A stretch of 64,000 nucleotides of DNA, from the NCBI GenBank assembly GCA_014191195.1, contig BJGZ01000001.1, positions 62,001 to 126,000 on the forward strand, in the 5' to 3' direction. The DNA is from Chlorobiota bacterium. GTDB lineage: Bacteria > Bacteroidota > Ignavibacteria > Kapaibacteriales > UBA961. Made by a program: the position numbers and the translations under genes. Shown here one piece after another: positions 1 through 7,899 of this stretch. The stretch's first letter is position 1, and every line of letters begins with the position of its first letter. Under the pieces are notes generated by a model. That model was given only the letters and a program-made list of their open reading frames with translations, had not been told where the DNA came from and searched no databases.

Positions 1-428
1 TTTGGCTCTTGGGCAGCATGCGGATGCTCTGCACCTGCATATACTTTAAGTTTTTTACCCATCTTACGGCCTAAAGTATTCTTTGGAAGCATACCTCTAA
101 CCGCTAATTCTATAACTTCTTCAGGCTTGCTTTTAACAAGATCCTTGAAAGAACGATAGCGATCGCCACCTGGATATCCAGTATAATGGAAATATTCTTT
201 TTGTTCTTCTCGTTTGCCTTTAACTTTAATCTGGGCAGCATTAATAACAACAACAAAATCACCACAATCAACATGCGGTGTAAAGTCAGGCTTATGCTTG
301 CCTCTGATAAGAAATGCTACTTGGGAGGCTAATCTACCCAAAGTTTTGCCTTCCGCATTAACAATATGCCATTTTGCTATAACATCTTGTTCGCGGACAG
401 ACTTCGTAATTTTACCGGATAATATCAC
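1..428 (-). CDS. rplM: 50S ribosomal protein L13 (3' end cut by window edge)
   Basis: Ribosomal protein L13, an early-assembling protein of the large subunit. The minus-strand frame reads through family landmarks: a Trp followed by HIVNAEGKTLGRLAS, then GKHKPDFTPH, the VINAA segment, FHYTGYPGGDR and the RGMLPKNTLGR block. About 142 codons are visible and the C-terminal few lie outside the window. I chose a GTG start at 426-428 because the residues after it align with the usual L13 N-terminus and no ATG lies in frame nearby. In most bacteria rpsI (S9) follows, which would be just outside. Identity is secure; the start is less so. Confidence 0.93.
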   Translation of the reverse strand, partial: MILSGKITKSVREQDVIAKWHIVNAEGKTLGRLASQVAFLIRGKHKPDFTPHVDCGDFVVVINAAQIKVKGKREEQKEYFHYTGYPGGDRYRSFKDLVKSKPEEVIELAVRGMLPKNTLGRKMGKKLKVYAGAEHPHAAQEP

Positions 429-489
429 TTCTAATCCTTGCTTGAAATAAGGAACTCTAATAGAGCTGGCAAAAATAAGACATTAAAAG

Positions 490-550
490 TTATCCACAAA
501 GTTTTTTTTTACACATGTTATCAACATCGTTAAAAAACATATGTGGAAAC
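490..550. promoter_or_regulatory. Cluster of DnaA-box-like 9-mers upstream of rplM
   Basis: The gap between rplM and the RNA methyltransferase holds a perfect consensus DnaA box TTATCCACA at 490-498, a one-mismatch copy TTATCAACA at 518-526, and a weaker inverted copy (GTTTCCACA on the minus strand) at 542-550, beside a T-run at 502-510. Such clusters mark replication origins or DnaA-controlled promoters. Here it could also be chance in an AT-rich spacer or part of the rplM promoter. What is seen is the motif cluster; function is inference. Confidence 0.35.
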
Positions 551-575
551 CTATCTAATCTTCATATATGGATAG

Positions 576-1364
576 CTATTTCCGAAGTTTTGCAGCATAC
601 ATAAAAACTGCTGAACTAGAAGAAACATTGAGAGATTTTACATTATTGTACATTGGAATATCTATGATTTCATCAGCTATTGATAATATCTTTGATTCTA
701 TGCCTTGCCCTTCGCTACCAAAAACCAAAGCAAAGTTTTCAGGAAATGTATAATTTTGCAAATGATGTGATCGTTCAGATATTTCTGCACAAATGATATT
801 GCAGCCTTGATTTTTTAGTGTTATCAATGTATCTACTAAATTATTTTGGATGCTGATATTAGCTTTTGAAATATAACCCATAGACACTCTAACTGCTCTT
901 CTTAGATATGGACAGCTAGTAGCATTATCTGCAAGAATAGAGGTAAATCCGAATCCAACGGCATTTCTAATGATGCCACCAACATTATCAGAATTGATAA
1001 TATTGTTCATTACGATATAAGGAGGTTTTAAAGTAGCAAAGTGTTCATTTTTTGGTTGCGTAGCAATTGCCATAACACCAGAATGAAGTCTAAAACCTAC
1101 AATTGATTCCATTAATTTTTTAGAAGCAGTAAAAACTTGACCTTCTGGAACTTTTGCTTCAAGTAAAGTTTTGTATTGATTTATAAAGTCTTCGATAGCA
1201 AAAACAGATTGAATTTGTAGGTGACTTTCTAATACAACCAAAGTTACTTTATCGCCATCACACAAAAATATTTGTTCTTGAGTATGATGTGTTTGCGATT
1301 CTTTCAATGAAAGATAATTACTTATCCTTTCATCAGTTATATCATTAATATGTATGATTTTCAT
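576..1364 (-). CDS. TrmH/SpoU-family RNA 2'-O-methyltransferase
   Basis: SPOUT-fold methyltransferase that would transfer a methyl group from SAM to a ribose 2'-OH in tRNA or rRNA. The 262 residues show the three family motifs: motif 1 at about 121-135 (NIINSDNVGGIIRNA), motif 2 at about 211-222 (ALVFGSEGQGI) and the knotted C-terminal motif 3 at about 236-250 (IPMYNNVKSLNVSSSSA). The N-terminal ~100 residues form the substrate-binding part seen in TrmH/RlmB relatives. ATG start at 1362-1364. It stands alone, divergent from the desaturase. Substrate (rRNA versus tRNA position) cannot be told from sequence. Confidence 0.88.
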   Translation of the reverse strand: MKIIHINDITDERISNYLSLKESQTHHTQEQIFLCDGDKVTLVVLESHLQIQSVFAIEDFINQYKTLLEAKVPEGQVFTASKKLMESIVGFRLHSGVMAIATQPKNEHFATLKPPYIVMNNIINSDNVGGIIRNAVGFGFTSILADNATSCPYLRRAVRVSMGYISKANISIQNNLVDTLITLKNQGCNIICAEISERSHHLQNYTFPENFALVFGSEGQGIESKILSIADEIIDIPMYNNVKSLNVSSSSAVFMYAAKLRK

Positions 1365-1429
1365 TAATATTTAAGAGAGTAATGAAACATTTCTTATGAT
1401 TTACATGATATTCAATAGAAGTAAAACAC

Positions 1430-1437
1430 TATTTTTG
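1430..1437 (+). promoter_or_regulatory. Bacteroidota-type -7 promoter box (TATTTTTG) for the desaturase
   Basis: TATTTTTG matches the TAnnTTTG -7 element known for the Bacteroidota primary sigma factor. It lies 37 bases before the desaturase ATG, a sensible leader length. No clear TTG -33 element is visible at the expected spacing, so this is a motif match only. Confidence 0.4.
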
Positions 1438-1474
1438 TACTGTATATTACATAAGTAACCATTATAAGAGAAAT

Positions 1475-2542
1475 ATGACAACACCAAGATTTAATAAGAT
1501 CCAATCAACTTTCAATCTAGAATTAAGAAATAGAATCACACAATACTTTAAAGAAAATCAGATATCTCCAACAGGTAATACAAAGTTATATTTTAAAGCG
1601 ATAATTCTTATACTTACATTCATTGCTGTGTATATTCATTTGATAATCTTTACACCGTCTTTATTGATAGCATTATCAGAATGTATTGTTTTGGGTTTTT
1701 TGACATCATTTATTGGTTTTAATATAATGCATGATGGATCGCACGGTTCATTTAGCCAATCTACATTCATAAATTCCATTGCTGGAATGTCTATGAACTT
1801 TTTAGGTTCAAATGTACATTTCTGGAATACAAAGCACAATGTTATCCATCATACATTTACTAATATTGATGATATTGATGATGATATTGATGTAAAACCA
1901 TTTCTTCGTTTAAGTCCAACTCAAGAATATCATTTTTTTCATAAGTTTCAGCATGTGTATTTTCTTGCTGCTTATTCGATTTTCTTTTTATTCTGGATTT
2001 TTTATACTGATTATGTGAAATATTTTACAAGAAAAATTGGTGATTATCCAATGCCACCTTTTAATGCTAAAACACATATTTCTTTTTGGGCATTTAAATT
2101 GATTCATGCGGTATTATTTATTGTTTTACCAATAATTCAATTTGGATTTCTTAACTGGCTTATGGGTTTTTTACTTTATACCATAGCTACTGGTTTAGTA
2201 TTAGCTATAGTGTTTCAAATGGCTCATACTGTTGATGGAACAGAGTTCCCAATTATCAATGAACATAATTCATTAGAAGATGAATGGATGATTCATCAGC
2301 TAAAAACAACTGCAAATTTTTCAACAAAGAACCCAATTCTATCGTGGTTTGTAGGCGGCTTAAATTTTCAAATTGAACACCACTTATTTCCTAAGATATC
2401 CCATGTTCATTATCCAGCAATAAGTAGGATTGTTAAGAAAACATGTCAAGAATTCGATGTTCAGTATATAGAATTCCCTTCAATATTTGATGCTTTTTTG
2501 TCTCATTATAGACATTTAAAGTTTTTAGGACAAAATGCTTAA
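1475..2542 (+). CDS. Membrane fatty acid desaturase (acyl-lipid/front-end type)
   Basis: Di-iron membrane desaturase that would introduce a double bond into acyl chains and so adjust membrane fluidity. The 355 residues carry the three histidine boxes: HDGSH at 86-90, HNVIHH at 121-126 and QIEHH at 299-303. The Gln at the start of the third box is the signature of front-end (delta-5/6 type) desaturases rather than stearoyl desaturases. Hydrophobic membrane segments lie near residues 40-80, 160-175 and 210-250. There is no fused cytochrome b5 domain, so electrons must come from a separate donor. Monocistronic, with a promoter-like box upstream and a strong terminator after it. Regiospecificity is not predictable. 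Confidence 0.9.
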   Translation: MTTPRFNKIQSTFNLELRNRITQYFKENQISPTGNTKLYFKAIILILTFIAVYIHLIIFTPSLLIALSECIVLGFLTSFIGFNIMHDGSHGSFSQSTFINSIAGMSMNFLGSNVHFWNTKHNVIHHTFTNIDDIDDDIDVKPFLRLSPTQEYHFFHKFQHVYFLAAYSIFFLFWIFYTDYVKYFTRKIGDYPMPPFNAKTHISFWAFKLIHAVLFIVLPIIQFGFLNWLMGFLLYTIATGLVLAIVFQMAHTVDGTEFPIINEHNSLEDEWMIHQLKTTANFSTKNPILSWFVGGLNFQIEHHLFPKISHVHYPAISRIVKKTCQEFDVQYIEFPSIFDAFLSHYRHLKFLGQNA

Positions 2543-2543
2543 A

Positions 2544-2569
2544 AAAAAACCGGTGAATACCGGTTTTTT
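2544..2569. terminator. Bidirectional rho-independent terminator between desaturase and serS
   Basis: A perfect ACCGGT/ACCGGT stem with a GAAT loop is flanked by an A-run on the left and a T-run on the right, so it can end transcription of both convergent genes. It begins two bases after the desaturase stop codon. Confidence 0.9.
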
Positions 2570-2572
2570 CAT

Positions 2573-3832
2573 TTAGATACTGTCAAATCTACAATAAGGC
2601 TTTAATACTTCTGGTAGAGTGATATGTCCATCTTCTGTTTGATAATGTTCTAAAATTGCTACCATCAATCTAGATGTTGCTAGGCCACTACCATTAAGAG
2701 TATGTAAAAACTCGAGTTTTCCAGCTGAATTTCTATAGCGAATATTAGCTCTTCTTGCTTGATATGACTCGAAATTAGAACAGCTAGACACTTCTAACCA
2801 TTTATTTTCGCATGGTGACCATGCTTCTAGATCATAGGTTTTTGCACTTGAAAAACTTGTGTCACCACTGCATAAAAGTAATACTCTATAAGGAATTAAG
2901 AGTGCTTTTAGAATATCCTCTACATCTGTAACTAATATTTCTAATTCATTATAAGAATGTTCAGGTTTAACAAATTTTACTAATTCTACCTTATTGAATT
3001 GATGAACTCTTAAAAATCCTTTTGTATCCTTGCCATAACTTCCAGCTTCCCTTCTGAAACAAGCAGAATATCCACAATATTTAATTGGAAGGCTATCATG
3101 AGATAATACTTCATCACGATGAAAATTAGTTAGAGGAACTTCTGCAGTAGGAATAGCATATAAACCATCTAAGGGCATGTGATACATATCTTCTTCCATC
3201 TTGGGTAATTGTCCGGTGCCGCGCATAGAAGCAAAATTAGCAAGAAATGGAGGCATCATTTCTGTATAACCATGTTTTTCTAGATGAAAATCTATCATAA
3301 AATTAATAAGGGCTCTCTCTAAACTGGCTCCTTTGCCAACATAGAAGCCAAACCCGCTACCACTTACTTTTGCTCCTCGTTCAAAATCTAGAATATTTAA
3401 TTGTTTAGAAATTTCAACATGATTCTTTCTAAATCCACAGTCTATTGTCTGGCCAAATCTGCGGATCTCAATATTATCGGCTGCGCTTTTACCAATAGGG
3501 ACAGAGCTATCTACCATATTTGTAATTCGTAGTTGAATATCTTCCATTTGAGATTCTATTGAACGAAGTGAGTCATCAAATGACTTTATGTTTTCAGAAA
3601 CAATTCGCATTTCTTCGATATACTGATCTGCATTTTGCTTCGATTTTTTTAAAACTGCTATTTGTTCAGATACAGTATTTCTGGTGCTTTTTAATGATTC
3701 AACTTGTTGTATGATTGCTCTGCGTTGTTCATCAAGTTCTAAGAATGTATCGATATCAGCAGATTCATTTTTATTAATAATATTTTGCTTTACAGCTTGG
3801 GCATTTGTGCGTATAAATTTTAAATCAAGCAT
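2573..3832 (-). CDS. serS: Seryl-tRNA synthetase
   Basis: Class II aminoacyl-tRNA synthetase charging tRNA-Ser (and tRNA-Sec) with serine. At 419 residues it has the usual length. Residues ~1-110 form the long antiparallel coiled-coil arm that grips the tRNA variable arm. The catalytic core shows motif 2 (FRREAGSYGKDTKGFLRVHQF) and motif 3 (NGSGLATSRLMVAILEHYQ), followed by the typical GHITLPEVLKPY end. ATG start at 3832. Transcribed alone, divergent from the EamA transporter, with a promoter-like box at 3878-3885. Confidence 0.97.
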   Translation of the reverse strand: MLDLKFIRTNAQAVKQNIINKNESADIDTFLELDEQRRAIIQQVESLKSTRNTVSEQIAVLKKSKQNADQYIEEMRIVSENIKSFDDSLRSIESQMEDIQLRITNMVDSSVPIGKSAADNIEIRRFGQTIDCGFRKNHVEISKQLNILDFERGAKVSGSGFGFYVGKGASLERALINFMIDFHLEKHGYTEMMPPFLANFASMRGTGQLPKMEEDMYHMPLDGLYAIPTAEVPLTNFHRDEVLSHDSLPIKYCGYSACFRREAGSYGKDTKGFLRVHQFNKVELVKFVKPEHSYNELEILVTDVEDILKALLIPYRVLLLCSGDTSFSSAKTYDLEAWSPCENKWLEVSSCSNFESYQARRANIRYRNSAGKLEFLHTLNGSGLATSRLMVAILEHYQTEDGHITLPEVLKPYCRFDSI

Positions 3833-3877
3833 GTATTTCTTTCCAGATTAATTCATCATATGAGAATAGTAACATAA

Positions 3878-3885
3878 CAAAAGTA
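3878..3885 (-). promoter_or_regulatory. -7 promoter box (TACTTTTG) for serS
   Basis: On the minus strand this reads TACTTTTG, matching TAnnTTTG, 46 bases before the serS ATG. Motif match only. Confidence 0.35.
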
Positions 3886-3934
3886 CTGAATTTCCATATT
3901 TCTTAAGGTATTAGGGTGAATGATCTCAACAAAG

Positions 3935-3942
3935 TATCTTTG
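3935..3942 (+). promoter_or_regulatory. -7 promoter box (TATCTTTG) for the EamA transporter
   Basis: TATCTTTG matches TAnnTTTG and sits 27 bases before the ATG at 3969. Together with the box at 3878-3885 on the other strand it makes a divergent promoter pair in the 130-base gap. Motif match only. Confidence 0.4.
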
Positions 3943-3968
3943 TAAATACTATTTATTGGAATGATTTG

Positions 3969-4895
3969 ATGTCTATTAATAGAAAGCAAAAAGCTGACTT
4001 ATTTATGCTTTTAATCACTATTATTTGGAGTGGTACTTTTATTATTATTAAGAATGCTTTATTTGATGTACCTCCATTTTTATATACTTCTTTACGTTTT
4101 TTTGCTGCTACATGTATAGGCTTGGTTTTATGGCATAAGCAGTGTAGAAATATTACTCTACAACAGTGGAAACAGGGCAGTATTTTAGCTTTCTTTTTCG
4201 CTCTTGGATTTATGAGCCAAACGTGGGGTTTACAGTATACAAGTGTTGCTCATTCATCATTTATTACGGGGTCAATGGTTGTTTTTACACCGATTGCAGC
4301 ATACTTTATTGAAAGAAAAAATATTACAAGAATCCAGGTTTTGGGTGTAGGTATTGTATTGATAGGGCTTTGGTTTTTTACTCAAGCAGATAGTATTGGT
4401 ACTTCTTTTAATGCAGGTGATATAGCAACACTTTTTTGTGCTGCTATTTGGGGATTATATATAACATTTACTGATAAATTTATGCGAGATGCTAAAGATA
4501 TTCAAACAGCATCTGCAAGATTAACATTAGTTCAATTTGGGGTTACAGGTATCATATCTTTAATTGCTTCATTATTGTTTGAAGTGAAGCCTTATCAGAT
4601 TCCAGATGCTATCTTTTCAGCTTTTCAATCTAATAGTTTTATCATCGCATTTTTGTATACAGCTATTCTTGCATCAGTGGTAGCAACATATATACAAACC
4701 CGTTATCAACATGAAACATCGCCGGTAAAGGCAGCTCTTATGTTCTCTACAGAACCTGTTTTAGCTACTTTATTGGCTGTTGCTTTTTCTGCTGAATATG
4801 TTTCAACAGAAAAATATGTTATTGGGGCTATCGTTTTGGTAGGAGTGCTTTTTGCACAGATAGAAGACTTTTTTCCACGATTATTTAAAAAGTAA
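3969..4895 (+). CDS. EamA/DMT-superfamily transporter
   Basis: Inner-membrane protein of the drug/metabolite transporter superfamily, probably exporting or importing a small metabolite. The 308 residues form two repeats of about five hydrophobic helices. Repeat 1 opens with TIIWSGTFIIIKNAL and repeat 2 with AAIWGLYITFTDKFM, the usual EamA helix-1 pattern; TEPVLATLLAVAFSAE is the helix-9 signature of the family. ATG at 3969 is preferred over an in-frame TTG one codon earlier. Substrate unknown. Confidence 0.88.
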   Translation: MSINRKQKADLFMLLITIIWSGTFIIIKNALFDVPPFLYTSLRFFAATCIGLVLWHKQCRNITLQQWKQGSILAFFFALGFMSQTWGLQYTSVAHSSFITGSMVVFTPIAAYFIERKNITRIQVLGVGIVLIGLWFFTQADSIGTSFNAGDIATLFCAAIWGLYITFTDKFMRDAKDIQTASARLTLVQFGVTGIISLIASLLFEVKPYQIPDAIFSAFQSNSFIIAFLYTAILASVVATYIQTRYQHETSPVKAALMFSTEPVLATLLAVAFSAEYVSTEKYVIGAIVLVGVLFAQIEDFFPRLFKK

Positions 4896-4897
4896 AT

Positions 4898-6244
4898 TTA
4901 CACATCAATCTCTGTAAATATTTGTGGGCTACCAAAGGGTGAAAGCTGTTCTGTTAATATGTCTATATCACCAGAAGCTGCTATAATTAGAGTTTCGGGA
5001 GCAAAAAACTGTTTCTGTATTGCAAATAGATCATGTGCGCTTGCTTTAGATAAAGCTACGAATTTTTGGGTAAAATAATCTTCGGGAAGATTGTAGCTTT
5101 CTATAGTTTTTGCTCTACCTGATAATTGTTGAGCTGTTTCCATCCCTTGTACCATAGACCCAAGCAGATATTGCGCTGCAATTGTACATTCTTCTTCTAG
5201 AATAGGTTCATTGCTTATTCTTTGTAATTCTCGTAAAATTTCTTCTACTGAATGTCTAGTAACTTCATTGCCAATATTTGTTTGTATGATATAAGAAGAG
5301 CATGCTTTTCTTGTATCTTGATATGAATATGCACCATAAGTGTATCCATGTTTTTCTCTTAATAGTACATTTAATCTAGAGGCAAAATAGCCTCCAAAAA
5401 TGGTAGAACATATTTGAAACAAAGTATAATCAGGGTGATATATACTAATAGATGGCATTGCTATTTGAAGAGAAGTCTGTACAGCACCTTTTTTTTCTGC
5501 AAATACCAATTGTTTACCAATTTTAAACTGTGGTTTTTTAATGAGAATTGACTGATTTATAGGTTTCCATGTACCAAAAAACTCCTCTAACATATTGAGA
5601 ATAGAATCAATATCACAATTGCCAGATATGATAAAAAATGAACCAGCAGTTTGAATTAATGATGAATGCCAATGTTTACAATCTTCGGAATGTATAGAGT
5701 TAATTGTAGATGCCGTTCCATTTCTGGAATGGCCATATATATGGTTTTCATATAAAGTGCCATTGCAAGCTCTAGAAACTAGGTATTCTGGGTCTGAAGA
5801 AAGATATTCTAAATCTGCAAGTATCAATTGTTTGCGTCTTTTGATTTCATCTTCTGGGAATATTGAATATAGCAAGCATTCAGACATCAGTTCTATGATA
5901 TCTCTGGTATATGTAGCCAAAACAAGGGCATTCATATCGGTAGAATCCCAATTACACGATACCCCAAAACTTGCTCCTATTACATCTGATTGTTGGGCAA
6001 TTTCTTCCGCATTTTTTTTACTATTACCCATAACCATAAGTTTAGCAACGCATCTTCCAAGGCCAGGTATATGTTCTTGGGCAGCTCCCATTGGTATAGA
6101 TAGGCCAATATTCACCAATGGTTGAGAATTATCCTGTACAATCAATACTTTTAAACCATTACTTAGAATATGCTTTTGTGATGGAGGAACATTAAAAACT
6201 GGCATTTCTTTAGATATGGGGGGAATGGATCTGTCTAGTATCAC
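4898..6244 (-). CDS. M16-family peptidase homologue, zinc site lost (regulatory-type subunit)
   Basis: Related to M16 zinc peptidases (pitrilysin/processing peptidase family) with the two-lobed fold: 448 residues, a single M16B-type chain. The catalytic HxxEH motif expected after the GLGR turn near residue 61 is replaced by CVAKL at 65-69, so no zinc ligands are visible. The Arg/Tyr signature of the partner subunit is retained at about 295-304 (LREKHGYTYG). In heterodimeric M16B enzymes one chain carries zinc and the other this R/Y pair; this looks like the latter. The catalytic partner is not in the window. GTG start at 6244 is supported by family-like residues (LDRSIPP) after it; no signal peptide is visible. 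Confidence 0.83.
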   Translation of the reverse strand: MILDRSIPPISKEMPVFNVPPSQKHILSNGLKVLIVQDNSQPLVNIGLSIPMGAAQEHIPGLGRCVAKLMVMGNSKKNAEEIAQQSDVIGASFGVSCNWDSTDMNALVLATYTRDIIELMSECLLYSIFPEDEIKRRKQLILADLEYLSSDPEYLVSRACNGTLYENHIYGHSRNGTASTINSIHSEDCKHWHSSLIQTAGSFFIISGNCDIDSILNMLEEFFGTWKPINQSILIKKPQFKIGKQLVFAEKKGAVQTSLQIAMPSISIYHPDYTLFQICSTIFGGYFASRLNVLLREKHGYTYGAYSYQDTRKACSSYIIQTNIGNEVTRHSVEEILRELQRISNEPILEEECTIAAQYLLGSMVQGMETAQQLSGRAKTIESYNLPEDYFTQKFVALSKASAHDLFAIQKQFFAPETLIIAASGDIDILTEQLSPFGSPQIFTEIDV

Positions 6245-6353
6245 AAGTTTTCCTATAATTTTTAATTCAATTTAAGCAATTGTAATAATTCATGCTTTTA
6301 TCGTACAAATCTGTTGTGTTTTTCAATGCTAAGAACTAATAGGATATTTTACT

Positions 6354-6809
6354 ATGAAAAAAAGAGCTTATAGAAGCAATGAAGGAAAAGTTATAGCGGG
6401 TGTTTGTAGTGGATTAGGAGATTATTTACAAATAGATCCTTTATTTATTCGTATTGTTTTTATACTTTTTCTTTTTGAACCCCCTATTGCAGTCCTTGGT
6501 TATATAGCACTATGGATTGCAATGCCAATGAAACCAATTGGGCTAATCCAAGAAACAGATGAAGAAACAATTCCACTTTTTAAAGATTTTGTTGAAGAAG
6601 TAGAGAAAACTGCCAAGCAGACAATTAACATTAAGGGTGAAGTAAAATCTGGACTGATTGGCGGCAGTTTATTAATAATCTTAGGCTTTCTATTTCTTGC
6701 TAATAATTTTTTGCCAGATTTTGATTTTGGGAAATTTTGGCCTATTATTTTAATAATTATAGGATTAATTTTATTACTTGGAAATAATAAATTCAAACAA
6801 GGTAAATAA
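6354..6809 (+). CDS. PspC-domain membrane protein
   Basis: 151 residues. Residues 1-62 are a PspC domain (YRSNEGKVIAGVCSGLGDYLQIDP, then FIRIVFILF and a hydrophobic stretch), a domain known in phage-shock and LiaF-type envelope stress proteins. After an acidic linker come two more hydrophobic segments near 100-145 resembling the LiaF/DUF5668 transmembrane pair. It ends one base before the next gene, so the two are almost certainly co-transcribed. Likely role: membrane-stress sensing or bilayer maintenance; exact function unknown. Confidence 0.82.
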   Translation: MKKRAYRSNEGKVIAGVCSGLGDYLQIDPLFIRIVFILFLFEPPIAVLGYIALWIAMPMKPIGLIQETDEETIPLFKDFVEEVEKTAKQTINIKGEVKSGLIGGSLLIILGFLFLANNFLPDFDFGKFWPIILIIIGLILLLGNNKFKQGK

Positions 6810-6810
6810 T

Positions 6811-7809
6811 ATGAAACCAGCACGTCTTTTTTATAGTTTTTTTCTGATTTCTACAGGTACTTTGTTCTTACTACATAATTTTGGTATCATATCATACTTT
6901 GCGGTAACTACAGAGATATGGCCCATTATTTTGATTTTATGGGGATTATCTTCTATAGTCAATAACCAGATATTTAAGAATATTATTGCTTCTGTCAGTG
7001 GAATAATTGCTTCTGTAATTTTAGCAGGTTTTATTATCGATAAGAGCCCAGACTCTGAATCTTTGGACATTATCATTGATAATAAAGAACAAAGTTATAA
7101 TAAAGTTGATACTCTCTCACTTCCTTATGACTCAACTATAGTTAAACCTGCAAATCTTAATATTGATGCTGGTGTTGCTGTAATTTCTATTAAAGGTGGC
7201 GGAACAGATCATTTATTGATGATAAAAAGATATATCAATAGTGATTCTTCAGAAAAAAATCCTAAAAGTACATTTAAAATATTGAATAAAATCTTTGATG
7301 GAACACACACTATCGATTTAGAATTTGGCACTGATATAGAAATCTTTAAACATAATGTATTGCAGACTTCAGAAATAAGTCTTCATCCTAATACTTTGTG
7401 GAATATAAACCTGCAAGGTGGTGCATCCATGAGTTCATTGGATCTTTCCGACTATAAAATACAATCGGTATCTCTAGAATCTGGAGCTTCATCGGTGTAT
7501 TTAAAACTTGGCAATCAACAAGAGATAACAAAAGTACAATTCGAAGGTGGTATGTCTACATTTACAGCAGAAATTCCAGAGTCTGCTGGTTGTAGAATAC
7601 ATAATGAAAGTGGTTTATCTGCAAATGATTTCGAAGGCTTTAATGAAATTTCTGAAAATATATATGAAACGCCAGAATATTCTAAAGCAAAACAAAAAAT
7701 TGAAATGAATATTGAATCTGGTGTAAGTACTATAAAGGTAAAAAGATATAAAGATATTGTTTCACCCAAAAAAGATATTGTTCCAAATAAAGAATCGGTA
7801 ACAATGTGA
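6811..7809 (+). CDS. LiaF-like membrane protein with beta-rich C-terminal domain
   Basis: 332 residues from the ATG at 6811 (an in-frame TTG lies 11 codons upstream inside the previous gene). The N-terminus has three to four hydrophobic helices with the repeated WPIILILWG pattern of DUF5668/LiaF-TM. After residue ~90 follows a long extracytoplasmic region rich in short beta repeats (LQGGASMSSLDLSDY, LESGASSVYLKLGN, FEGGMSTFTAEI, IESGVSTIKVKRY), typical of the LiaF C-terminal/toastrack type of stacked beta structure. Paired with the PspC gene. The repeats look like a short beta-helix; a stress-sensing role is inference. Confidence 0.72.
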   Translation: MKPARLFYSFFLISTGTLFLLHNFGIISYFAVTTEIWPIILILWGLSSIVNNQIFKNIIASVSGIIASVILAGFIIDKSPDSESLDIIIDNKEQSYNKVDTLSLPYDSTIVKPANLNIDAGVAVISIKGGGTDHLLMIKRYINSDSSEKNPKSTFKILNKIFDGTHTIDLEFGTDIEIFKHNVLQTSEISLHPNTLWNINLQGGASMSSLDLSDYKIQSVSLESGASSVYLKLGNQQEITKVQFEGGMSTFTAEIPESAGCRIHNESGLSANDFEGFNEISENIYETPEYSKAKQKIEMNIESGVSTIKVKRYKDIVSPKKDIVPNKESVTM

Positions 7810-7899
7810 GAAAAATGTGAGTGATATACTATCATCTTTCATTGTACATTGCAAACATTACAAAGAGTGAAACACATTGTTGAATTTCAGGGGTAATGT

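Noticed and set aside
568-753. Plus-strand 61-codon ORF over the RNA methyltransferase
   Set aside because: It lies within the opposite strand of a gene with three clear family motifs and shows no domain; antisense shadow.
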